Shown: positions 1-5,933 of the stretch, piece by piece
Layout of the letters: each line of letters starts with the position of its first letter
Position numbering within the stretch: position 1 is the stretch's first letter
Assembly (NCBI GenBank): GCA_015163825.1
Contig: JAAOIL010000163.1
Location: 1-7,007, forward strand
DNA from: Alphaproteobacteria bacterium
GTDB taxonomy: Bacteria > Pseudomonadota > Alphaproteobacteria > RS24
DNA: 7,007 nucleotides
Reading direction: 5' to 3'
The notes under the pieces: model-generated
Database searches by the model: none
What the model saw: only the letters and a program-made list of their open reading frames with translations
What the model was told of the DNA's origin: nothing
Translations under genes and position numbers: made by a program

Positions 1-619
1 ACCGTATCGTAGCGGCACCCCAATAAGTAAAACCTAAAACGCGTGGTGTATTTGGCACATACATTGTATCTATCGTGGTGATATTAAAACCACCCTCGCC
101 AATAAGCGTGGGTATATCGCGATTAACATGACAGCCGCCAGCGATTTTACCCCAGACCCCATCCATACGATTTTGCCATTGACGGATATTGTCATCAGGG
201 GCGCGTCCGTGTTCGCTGAAAAGTAATTTACCGCCGGGCTTTAAGACACGGCGCATACCTTCAAGGGCGCGCAATGTGTCGGGTATCGTGCAGAGTGTGT
301 AAGTTAGCAACACCGTATCAACGCTATTATCGTCTAGTGGTATTTCTTCACCCGGCAGATCTATAAACTCTACATCAAAAGGCACACTGGCAAGTTTTGG
401 CGCGGCACGTTTGCGCATACCATCAGACGGCTCTAGCCCAAAAACCATATCCACTTTAGCGGGGTCATAATATGGCAAGTTCAAGCCTGTGCCCATACCA
501 ATCTCTAGCACCCGCCCCTCGCAATGTGGCACAACCTTTTCGCGTTGCTTGCCTATCGGGCGCGTCCCACACGCCGCATTAATTATATGCGGTAAAATAT
601 AATTGTCATAAAAGCCCAT
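1..619 (-). CDS. Class I SAM-dependent methyltransferase (C-terminus cut by window edge)
   Basis: The gene reads leftward from an ATG at 619 and is still open at position 1, giving 206 residues without the C-terminus. A strong Shine-Dalgarno sequence, GAGGAGG (626-632), lies 6 nt before the ATG and fixes the start. Motif I of the Rossmann-type methyltransferase fold, EIGMGTG, is at residues 39-45 and forms the SAM-binding glycine loop. Further on are an acidic segment (LPGEEIPLDDNSVDTVLL) and the typical RVLKPGG turn followed by a beta strand, as in UbiE/type 11 methyltransferases. The opening MGFYDNYILPHII and the motif I context resemble the METTL7-like/type 11 group, whose bacterial members mostly have no defined substrate. 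The protein appears soluble. It lies 32 bp downstream of ilvE on the same strand and is probably cotranscribed with it. The methyltransferase assignment is secure, but the substrate cannot be read from the sequence. Confidence 0.9.
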   Translation of the reverse strand, partial: MGFYDNYILPHIINAACGTRPIGKQREKVVPHCEGRVLEIGMGTGLNLPYYDPAKVDMVFGLEPSDGMRKRAAPKLASVPFDVEFIDLPGEEIPLDDNSVDTVLLTYTLCTIPDTLRALEGMRRVLKPGGKLLFSEHGRAPDDNIRQWQNRMDGVWGKIAGGCHVNRDIPTLIGEGGFNITTIDTMYVPNTPRVLGFTYWGAATIR

Positions 620-651
620 AATCTGCCTCCTCTAATTTGGCTATAATTTAG

Positions 652-1554
652 TTATGATTTAACTAAATCAGCATAGTCTGCCATCAAGGTCAAACTGATA
701 TTATCAGGTGTGAAATGATAATCACCAATTTGCGAAACAGGGGTCACCTCCGCCGCCGTGCCCGTGATGAAACAGGCGCTAAAATCTGCCATTTCATCGG
801 GCATAATCGTGCGTTCAATCGTTTTCACCCCACGTTTAGCGGCAAGCCCTATAACCGTGCGCCGTGTGATGCCGTCCAAAAAGCAATCAGGGGTGGGGGT
901 GTGCAAGACATCATCTTTAACAAAAAATACATTCGCCCCTGTGGCTTCGGCTATGTGCCCGCGCCAATCTAGCATCATCGCATCGGCATAGCCCTTGTCC
1001 TCTGCGGCGTGTTTGGAAATTGTGCATATCATATATAACCCCGCCGCCTTCGCATGACATGGTGCGGTCTGCGGTGAAGGGCGACGATATTCCGCCATAT
1101 CTAAACGGATACCACGACGACGCTCTTCGGGGTCAAAGTAAGACGGCCACTCCCAAACTGCTACGGCTAAATTAATACTATTATTCTGGGCGGATACCCC
1201 CACCATCTCGCTTCCCCGCCATGCGACAGGTCTTACATAAGCATCAACTAACTTATTCACCGCTAACACTTCATTGCATATATTATCAATCTCATCTGCC
1301 GTGTGGGGTATGGTGAATCCTAAAATCTCCGCCGAGCGCAATAGCCGCTCCGAATGTTCGTGCAGTTTAAATATCTTGCCATTGTAAGCACGATTACCCT
1401 CAAACACGCACGACCCATAATGCAACCCATGCGTCAAAATATGAATCTTCGTATCCGCCCACGCTTTGAGTTCGCCATTCATCCATATCGTTCCCTCCAT
1501 CACATCAAATGCGGGGGCGGTGGTGGGATTATTAGTTGCGGTAGTGCTTGCCAT
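652..1554 (-). CDS. ilvE: Branched-chain amino acid aminotransferase (class IV PLP enzyme)
   Basis: This 300-residue protein has the usual IlvE length. It catalyses the last step of Val, Leu and Ile synthesis, and the first step of their breakdown, by moving the amino group between glutamate and branched-chain 2-oxo acids in the cytosol (EC 2.6.1.42). Visible family landmarks are THGLHYGSCVFEG (41-53), YVRPVAWRG (106-114), the PLP Schiff-base lysine K169 in CHAKAAGLYM, EATGANVFFV (203-212) with the cofactor-binding Glu, LDGITRRTVIGLA (226-238) and the phosphate-binding TGTAAEVTPV (264-273). The sequence resembles alphaproteobacterial IlvE closely, so D-amino acid aminotransferase or aminodeoxychorismate lyase is unlikely. 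The first ATG at 1554 has only a weak AGGAA upstream. The first 18 residues are Thr/Ala/Pro-rich and not part of the fold, so translation might start at Met19 or at Met25, which follows a GGAGGGA. The gene diverges from the MarR gene and precedes the methyltransferase gene. Confidence 0.96.
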   Translation of the reverse strand: MASTTATNNPTTAPAFDVMEGTIWMNGELKAWADTKIHILTHGLHYGSCVFEGNRAYNGKIFKLHEHSERLLRSAEILGFTIPHTADEIDNICNEVLAVNKLVDAYVRPVAWRGSEMVGVSAQNNSINLAVAVWEWPSYFDPEERRRGIRLDMAEYRRPSPQTAPCHAKAAGLYMICTISKHAAEDKGYADAMMLDWRGHIAEATGANVFFVKDDVLHTPTPDCFLDGITRRTVIGLAAKRGVKTIERTIMPDEMADFSACFITGTAAEVTPVSQIGDYHFTPDNISLTLMADYADLVKS

Positions 1555-1597
1555 TTATCTATTCCTATGCTTGTTAGGATTAGCAACATAACCTATT

Positions 1598-1618
1598 TAT
1601 GTCAATAGTGCTGACATA
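1598..1618. promoter_or_regulatory. Perfect inverted repeat, candidate MarR operator between ilvE and the regulatory operon
   Basis: The sequence is TATGTCA, a 7-nt spacer (1605-1611), then TGACATA: two perfectly complementary 7-bp arms, 21 bp in all, in the 86-bp divergent intergenic region. This symmetry and size fit a dimeric winged-helix regulator, and MarR-family repressors commonly bind such sites in front of their own gene. On the minus strand the left arm contains a consensus TTGACA (1605-1600), a candidate -35 box for ilvE. On the plus strand a TTGTTA (1571-1576), 17 bp, TATTTA (1594-1599) pair would put the marR transcription start inside the repeat. The symmetry is seen directly; the operator role and both promoter readings are inference. 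Confidence 0.5.
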
Positions 1619-1640
1619 TTTGACGGAGATTATATTTCAC

Positions 1641-2153
1641 ATGGAAAAAACACCATTTTCTACCAGTTCCGCCTCTGCCGCTATGGATTACAATGATGCG
1701 ATAGAGCTGATGTTCTTCGCCTATCGTGATTTTATTGCCGACCCTGACAAATTATTGCGCGCGCATGGGGCGGGGCGAGCGCACCATAGGGTTCTACATT
1801 TTGTAGCGGCGCACCCTTCACTATCCATTGCGGCACTGCTAGATATTTTGGGAATCACCAAGCAAAGTCTGGCGCGTGTCTTGCGAGATTTAATTGATGC
1901 TGGTTATATAGAACAACGCATTGGCGCCAATGATAGACGCAAGCGGCTTTTACATTTAACCGATAAGGGGCGGCGCTTGCACGATGCTTTGCTGCGCCCC
2001 CAGACGGAACGTTTCGCACACTTACTTGAAGAAGTTGGCGAGGAAGCCTATACACAATGGAAATATGTCATGGCGACTTTGATAAACGCACCCAATCGCG
2101 ATTTCGTTAGCCGCTTGATTGAAACCTCTAAATTAAGAGACACCCATGGTTGA
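1641..2153 (+). CDS. MarR-family winged-helix transcriptional regulator (PetP-like)
   Basis: This 170-residue protein has the MarR size and layout: a dimerising helix near residues 16-35, a winged helix-turn-helix at about 47-110, and a C-terminal helix bundle. The recognition region reads LDILGITKQSLARVLRDL (67-84), followed by DAGYIEQR and the wing signature NDRRKRLLHLTDKG (97-110), which matches the family DRR...LTxxG pattern. I chose the ATG at 1641 because GGAG (1625-1628) precedes it, although its 12-nt spacing is long. An upstream in-frame ATG at 1599 has no ribosome site and lies inside the inverted repeat. The stop overlaps the response-regulator start by 8 bp, so the two are probably translationally coupled. 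In Rhodobacter capsulatus a MarR-type protein, PetP, is encoded next to the response regulator PetR in the same arrangement. Orthology here is inferred and the ligand is unknown. Confidence 0.93.
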   Translation: MEKTPFSTSSASAAMDYNDAIELMFFAYRDFIADPDKLLRAHGAGRAHHRVLHFVAAHPSLSIAALLDILGITKQSLARVLRDLIDAGYIEQRIGANDRRKRLLHLTDKGRRLHDALLRPQTERFAHLLEEVGEEAYTQWKYVMATLINAPNRDFVSRLIETSKLRDTHG

Positions 2154-2844
2154 TGAGAACACCCCGCATTTATTGATTGTTGATGATGACACGCGCATTC
2201 GTTCATTATTGCAGAAATACCTCACCGATAATGGCTACCGCACTAGCGCTGCCAAAGATGCGCTAGAGGCACAATCCTATATGGAGAACATTTTATTTGA
2301 CCTCATCATATTGGATGTGATGATGCCGAATATGACGGGCATAGAGTTTGCGGAAAAATTACGAAAAACTCAAAATATGGTACCGATTTTATTGCTAACA
2401 GCACGGGCGGAAATAGAACACCGCATAGAGGGGCTATCGGCAGGGGCAGATGATTATTTGTCAAAGCCTTTTGACCCGCAGGAATTATTATTGCGGGTGC
2501 AAAATATCTTGCGCCGCATAGCCAGCGATGCCGCCGCCCCCGCCCAGACCCCGCCAGAGGAAGCCCGTTTTGGCACATTTTCATTTCGCTATGAACGTGG
2601 CGAACTGACCCAGAATGGCGAGCGTATTGCGCTAACCACCCGTGAGATAGACTTGCTGCGCCGCCTCGTGGCAGCGCATGGGCGCATTGTTAGTCGTATG
2701 GAATTAACCGATGGGGAAAAAATATCGGAGCGCACAATAGATGTGCAAATCAACCGCTTGCGCCGCAAAATAGAAGCCGACCCCCGCGATCCTTTGTTTT
2801 TACAAACGGTGCGTGGCACAGGCTATGTTTTACACGTAGACTAG
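2146..2844 (+). CDS. OmpR-type two-component response regulator (PetR-like)
   Basis: This 232-residue cytosolic DNA-binding regulator is full length for the OmpR/PhoB class. The receiver domain spans about 8-122: acidic triad D13-D15 in VDDD, phosphoacceptor D57 in LIILDVMMP, switch threonine T85 in LLLTARAE, and K107 in LSKPFDP. A Pro/Ala-rich linker (about 126-140) leads to a winged-helix effector domain (about 142-232) containing LTTREIDLLRRLVAAHGRIVSR, the recognition helix ERTIDVQINRLRRKIE, and the terminal TVRGTGYVL hairpin. The effector domain is compact between SRMELTDGEK and ISERTID, as I recall for PetR-like proteins. The ATG at 2146 overlaps the marR stop by 8 bp, and only a weak GAGA precedes it, which suggests coupled translation. 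Its cognate kinase is almost certainly the next gene. Target genes cannot be inferred from the window. Confidence 0.95.
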   Translation: MVDENTPHLLIVDDDTRIRSLLQKYLTDNGYRTSAAKDALEAQSYMENILFDLIILDVMMPNMTGIEFAEKLRKTQNMVPILLLTARAEIEHRIEGLSAGADDYLSKPFDPQELLLRVQNILRRIASDAAAPAQTPPEEARFGTFSFRYERGELTQNGERIALTTREIDLLRRLVAAHGRIVSRMELTDGEKISERTIDVQINRLRRKIEADPRDPLFLQTVRGTGYVLHVD

Positions 2845-2862
2845 ACTGGGAATTAAATTATA

Positions 2863-4203
2863 ATGTGGAAAACCCTCACCAATATCAGGCGCAACATCAT
2901 GCCACGCAGATTATTTCCGCGTTCATTATTGATTGTAGTTGTGCCTGTGGTCGTCATGCAAGTCGGGGTGACGCTTTTATTTCTAGAGCGGCATTGGACG
3001 AATGTGACACAAAATCTCTCTCGGGCGGCAGTCAATGAAATTTCACTTTTGGTTGATTTGCGTTTGCAAGAATTGGGCGCCGATGCAGAACGCATAAGCC
3101 AAATGGGTAATGATGCCTTTGAGATGAGCATTGCTTTCTTGCCGGGGGCGAATCTGCCGACTTCGCAAAATCTATCGCCATTCACGCTTGAGCTTTTGCA
3201 TCGTTCTTTATCGTTGGAGATTAACCATCAAATCGGGCGACCCTTCACGGTGGATACCACCACTTATGATAATTATGTTGATATTCGTATTTTACTGCCG
3301 GGCGAAGTTATGCGGGTGCTAACACAAAGAAAACGTGTTTATGCGACCAATACACATATTTTTATTTTCTGGTTGGTGGGCACGACAGGATTATTATTGC
3401 TTGTGGCGGCTATCTTTTTGCGCAATCAAATCCGCCCTATCACACGGCTGGCGGAAGCGGCGGAGGCTTTTGGCAAGGGGCGTGATGTAGAAAATTTCCG
3501 CCCGGCAGGCGCGTCTGAAATCCGCCGTGCCGCAAACTCTTTTATAGAAATGCGCAATCGCATTAAACGCCAAATAGAACAGCGCACGACAATGCTGGCG
3601 GGGGTGAGCCATGATTTACGCACCCCTTTAACACGACTTAAATTGCAATTGGCAATGCTGCCCGAACAAGCAGGCGTGGAAGAGTTAAAGGCGGATTTAC
3701 AAGAAATGGAAGATATGCTGGAAGATTATTTGGCATTTGCGCGTGGCTATCAGGGCGAGCATTCCACGCCAACACAGCTGCGCCCTTTCATTGAACAAAT
3801 CCACCAAGACACAGAGCGGCGGTGGGGGGAGACGCAAATCCAATTGCTACAAGCCCCCGAAGCGACGCTTGCCATAAAACCAAAAGCCTTTCGACGTTGT
3901 ATCAGCAACCTTATCAATAATGCTTGCGCCCATGCCAATATCGTGCAGGTCGCGGCATATTGGGATCAAGCGAAAGATCGTTTGCATATTGTCGTTGATG
4001 ATAATGGCATCGGCATTAGTAAAGAAAAACTAGAGGATGTATTCCGTCCTTTTTATCGCCTAGACGATGCCCGCACCGATATTGCCGGCACAGGGTTGGG
4101 GCTAACCATTGCGCGTGATGTGGCGCGGGGGCATGGCGGAGATATTATATTATCGCGCAGTGATATGGGGGGGTTGAGAGCCCATATCACAATTCCTGTT
4201 TAG
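2863..4203 (+). CDS. EnvZ-like membrane sensor histidine kinase
   Basis: This 446-residue inner-membrane kinase is predicted to phosphorylate the response regulator encoded 18 bp upstream. TM1 is about residues 20-41 after a basic N-terminus (RRNIMPRRLFPR). A periplasmic sensor region of about 120 residues (42-161) has no recognisable domain. TM2 is about 163-186, followed by a HAMP linker (about 187-240, with the conserved Pro in NQIRPITRLAEAAEAFGKG). The dimerisation/phosphotransfer H-box is VSHDLRTPLTRLKLQL with H250, very close to the EnvZ H-box. The catalytic domain has the N-box SNLINNACAHA (348-358), G1 DDNGIGI (379-385), the F-box region VFRPFYRLDDAR (393-404) and G2 GTGLGL (409-414). 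All catalytic motifs are intact. The ATG at 2863 has only a weak purine-rich leader, and Met13 (2899) is an alternative start. The stop lies 2 bp from the convergent proC stop. Confidence 0.95.
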   Translation: MWKTLTNIRRNIMPRRLFPRSLLIVVVPVVVMQVGVTLLFLERHWTNVTQNLSRAAVNEISLLVDLRLQELGADAERISQMGNDAFEMSIAFLPGANLPTSQNLSPFTLELLHRSLSLEINHQIGRPFTVDTTTYDNYVDIRILLPGEVMRVLTQRKRVYATNTHIFIFWLVGTTGLLLLVAAIFLRNQIRPITRLAEAAEAFGKGRDVENFRPAGASEIRRAANSFIEMRNRIKRQIEQRTTMLAGVSHDLRTPLTRLKLQLAMLPEQAGVEELKADLQEMEDMLEDYLAFARGYQGEHSTPTQLRPFIEQIHQDTERRWGETQIQLLQAPEATLAIKPKAFRRCISNLINNACAHANIVQVAAYWDQAKDRLHIVVDDNGIGISKEKLEDVFRPFYRLDDARTDIAGTGLGLTIARDVARGHGGDIILSRSDMGGLRAHITIPV

Positions 4204-4205
4204 CT

Positions 4206-5057
4206 CTATTTTTCTTCAGAGGGACTTTGCGATAATTCTTTGGCACGATGAAATGCTGCAAAAATTACTTTCTTCATCAGTTCGGGTAATTCTACCATCA
4301 ATAATTCTAGTGCCGCTTCGGTTGTGCCACCGGGCGAGGTTACATTTTGGCGTAATTGGGCGGCGGGTGTATCGCCCATTAACATATCCCCCGCCCCCTT
4401 GATTGTATGATTGGCAAGTCGTTCTGCAATGTCTTGTGGCAAACCCAAACGCACCCCATTGGCTGTTAATACTTCGGCAAGATAAAATATATAAGCAGGA
4501 CCTGAACCACTTATCGCCGTGACGACATCTATCAAACCCTCTTCCGCCACCCATAGGGATTCGCCCACCGCTTGCATTAAAGTTTCCGCAAAGCCGCGTT
4601 GCGCCGCACTAACATTTGGCGTCGCATAAAGTGCCGTAATCCCCGCCCCAATCGCCGCAGGGGTATTGGGCATTGCCCGCACTTGCACCCCATGCCCTGT
4701 TAAGGCTTCTAGTTTTTGTGTCGGGGTGCCAGCGAGGATAGACAATATCATCGTCTCCTCCTTTATATAATCGCGCAGAGTAGGGACGACCGCTTCTGCC
4801 AATTGCGGTTTTATCGCCAGCACAATAATATCAGCAGGGCTGGTGGGGGCGGCGAGGCTAACACCCTCCCCCCCTCGCGCAGTCAATAACGCATCGGGGT
4901 TTGGCTCCAGCACATTAAATTGTGAAGCGGCAAATCCCGCATCCAACCAGCCGTCCAACAAGGCACAGCCCATCTTGCCCGCACCAACCAATAAAATGCT
5001 CTTTTTATTGAGGGGGGTTTTAGTGAGAGGGGTTTTATTGAGGGACGTTTTAGGCAT
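4206..5057 (-). CDS. proC: Pyrroline-5-carboxylate reductase
   Basis: This enzyme makes the last step of proline synthesis: NAD(P)H-dependent reduction of 1-pyrroline-5-carboxylate to L-proline in the cytosol (EC 1.5.1.2). With the start used here it has 283 residues, slightly longer than the usual 265-275. The Rossmann dinucleotide site is VGAGKMG (24-30). It is followed by VLAIKPQ (79-85), MPNTPAAIGAGITAL (129-143), the active-site helix region ISGSGPAYIFYLAEVL (182-197) and the P5CR signature around VTSPGGTTEAALELL (239-253). I chose the ATG at 5057, which overlaps the ybjN stop by 8 bp (ATGCCTAA). In-frame GTG (5060) and TTG (5072) codons just upstream are possible alternatives. The first 20 residues form a basic pentapeptide repeat that is not part of the fold. 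The gene is last in the leftward operon and converges on the kinase gene with no room for a terminator. Confidence 0.96.
   Translation of the reverse strand: MPKTSLNKTPLTKTPLNKKSILLVGAGKMGCALLDGWLDAGFAASQFNVLEPNPDALLTARGGEGVSLAAPTSPADIIVLAIKPQLAEAVVPTLRDYIKEETMILSILAGTPTQKLEALTGHGVQVRAMPNTPAAIGAGITALYATPNVSAAQRGFAETLMQAVGESLWVAEEGLIDVVTAISGSGPAYIFYLAEVLTANGVRLGLPQDIAERLANHTIKGAGDMLMGDTPAAQLRQNVTSPGGTTEAALELLMVELPELMKKVIFAAFHRAKELSQSPSEEK
4998..5057 (-). repeat. 15-bp tandem repeat encoding pentapeptides at the ProC N-terminus
   Basis: Read on the minus strand, the first 20 codons of proC fall into four 5-codon units: MPKTS, LNKTP, LTKTP, LNKKS. At the DNA level the second and third units are ctcaataaaacccct and ctcactaaaaccccc, which differ at two positions. 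The fourth begins with the same ten bases as the second (ctcaataaaa) and then diverges. The repeat sits before the first beta strand of the Rossmann fold (ILLVGAG, from residue 21), so it adds a basic Lys/Thr/Pro tail without disturbing the enzyme. Confidence 0.75.
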
Positions 5058-5532
5058 CACCTTGTGTCTCAAATAGGCTGCTTTTCAACGCCTCTTGGGG
5101 TGTGTGCCCCGCCCATATCACAAACTGAAAAGCAGGGAAAAATCTATCACAAGCCTCTACCGCATGATCTATCAGCTCCGTGCATTGATAAGGTGCTAAC
5201 CCCTCCGCACTGACCAAAACGGGTATGCGGAATAATAAAGTGCCATCACCCGACCAACTATCAAAATGCCCTAGCCATAATTGCTCGTTTATCAATGCCA
5301 GCAACTCACACATTTCGCTGCGTTTGGATTGCGGCACACGAATATCCATAACGGACGCCACATGCAAACTTGCCAAATCAATCCGCCAGTTAACCGCAAG
5401 GTGATAATCGCTATGCTTGCCAACAACGCATAAATTCAGCTCATCATCGCCACTGCGTTCGCAAGACCACTCGCGTGTCGAGGCGAGGCTCTCTATTAAA
5501 TCAATCGGGTGCTCTATCTGTGCCGTTTGCAT
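5050..5532 (-). CDS. YbjN domain-containing protein
   Basis: This 160-residue, probably cytosolic protein belongs to the YbjN family, whose fold resembles type III secretion chaperones. The biochemical role is not established; E. coli YbjN has been linked to motility and stress phenotypes. Recognisable features are PIDLIESLASTREW (9-22), the alternating strands around DYHLAVNW (42-49), DIRVPQSKRSEMCELLALIN (63-82), the family block NEQLWLGHFDSW (82-93) and FFPAFQFVIWAGHTPQEAL (131-149). Alphaproteobacterial members end in a similar way. The start is the ATG at 5532, preceded by AGAAAGGA with 8-nt spacing; an in-frame TTG at 5562 lacks such a site. Its last codons overlap the proC start, so the two are probably coupled. 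No signal peptide or membrane segment is visible. Confidence 0.88.
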   Translation of the reverse strand: MQTAQIEHPIDLIESLASTREWSCERSGDDELNLCVVGKHSDYHLAVNWRIDLASLHVASVMDIRVPQSKRSEMCELLALINEQLWLGHFDSWSGDGTLLFRIPVLVSAEGLAPYQCTELIDHAVEACDRFFPAFQFVIWAGHTPQEALKSSLFETQGDA

Positions 5533-5540
5533 GGGGACAT

Positions 5541-5548
5541 TCCTTTCT
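5541..5548 (-). promoter_or_regulatory. Ribosome binding site that sets the ybjN start
   Basis: AGAAAGGA on the minus strand lies 8 nt before the ATG at 5532. It argues for this start rather than the in-frame TTG at 5562, and gives a 160-residue product. Confidence 0.75.
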
Positions 5549-5621
5549 GTTATTTCAAACAAAATGCGCTGATTCCCCCGATATACAAAACAAAAAATAG
5601 TGCCTTATTGAAATAATCCAC

Positions 5622-5633
5622 ACCATATATGGT
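5622..5633. repeat. 12-bp perfect palindrome ACCATATATGGT
   Basis: The sequence reads identically on both strands with no spacer. It lies 3 bp beyond the stop of the small ORF and about 90 bp upstream of the ybjN start. It could be a binding site for a dimeric protein. With only AT base pairs in the centre it is too weak for a terminator. A chance match in AT-rich DNA is also possible. Confidence 0.5.
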
Positions 5634-5636
5634 ATA

Positions 5637-5918
5637 TTATGCAGAAAACCGATGACGCACACCCATAACCACTTTTTTTATGCCCTTTTTCAAAAAGAAT
5701 TTGCCGATTCTAATGGGCAGAAGAATCGGTGTCGTAAAGGCATCAAGAAATACCAATGCTAAATCCACCGATAGATCTAGGGCATTATCAAATGTGGCAG
5801 TGCCACGCCACCATCGCCGCACACGCACGCACCTTCTCATAGACACTCTCATGGGCGTACGCAGAGACGACCCCATACTAAATCTACGCAGATAATTATC
5901 CATAAACCTTACTTTCAT
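5637..5918 (-). CDS. Small hypothetical protein, Arg-rich N-terminus and hydrophobic centre
   Basis: I do not recognise this 93-residue product. The first 38 residues hold 11 arginines (including MRRCVRVRRWWRG, 27-39). A hydrophobic, partly amphipathic stretch follows (about 46-74, containing LDLSVDLALVFLDAFTTPIL), then a basic tail (KKGIKKVVMGVRHRF). This suggests a small peripheral or single-span membrane protein, by inference. It lies 15 bp after the ubiK stop on the same strand, which supports membership of that operon. Neither start is well marked. ATG 5918 has no ribosome site. ATG 5903 (MDNYLRRF, 88 residues) has TAAGG only 3 nt away, too close. Codon use differs from its neighbours, with several AGA/AGG arginine codons. 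An overlapping plus-strand frame (5680-5895) is less protein-like. This could be a real orphan gene, a decayed gene, or non-coding sequence. Confidence 0.5.
   Translation of the reverse strand: MKVRFMDNYLRRFSMGSSLRTPMRVSMRRCVRVRRWWRGTATFDNALDLSVDLALVFLDAFTTPILLPIRIGKFFLKKGIKKVVMGVRHRFSA
5704..5729. repeat. Inverted repeat with 8-bp arms inside the small ORF
   Basis: CCGATTCT (5704-5711) and AGAATCGG (5722-5729) are exact reverse complements around a 10-nt loop. On the minus strand the hairpin is followed by an AT-rich run containing CTTTTTG. It therefore looks loosely like an intrinsic terminator for leftward transcription, but the stem has only four G:C pairs and the T-run is interrupted. 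It lies within the 5637-5918 reading frame. Confidence 0.4.
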
Positions 5919-5933
5919 CGATTTATATTTTTA

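Larger units (their letters stand above)
5533..5636. other. AT-rich intergenic region upstream of ybjN
   Basis: This stretch of just over 100 bp separates ybjN from the small upstream ORF. Apart from the ybjN ribosome site (5541-5548) and the ACCATATATGGT palindrome (5622-5633), it is AT-rich sequence. I could not pair a convincing -35 and -10 on the minus strand, although the AT content and the gap length would allow a separate ybjN-proC promoter. No GC-rich stem with a T-run is present, so there is no clear terminator for the upstream genes. Confidence 0.5.

Noticed and set aside
1599..1640. Longer MarR start at ATG 1599
   Set aside because: It lacks a Shine-Dalgarno sequence, lies within the inverted repeat, and adds residues not typical of the family. 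The ATG at 1641 has a GGAG upstream.
2306..2819. Minus-strand frames inside the response-regulator gene
   Set aside because: They overlap a gene with complete conserved domains, show no recognisable motifs, and are read opposite to strong coding signal.
5058..5072. TTG (5072) or GTG (5060) as the proC start
   Set aside because: Both are less common start codons than the ATG at 5057, which forms a neat 8-bp overlap with the ybjN stop. They remain minor alternatives.
5794..5806. GTGGCAGTGCCAC near-palindrome
   Set aside because: It is short, lies within the small reading frame, and has no promoter or tail nearby, so chance is the simplest explanation.
5680..5895. Plus-strand frame of 71 codons opposite the small leftward ORF
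   Set aside because: It has no ribosome site, no partner gene on that strand, and an Arg/His-rich composition typical of an antisense reading. The minus-strand frame is co-directional with its neighbours and has a more protein-like hydrophobic core.
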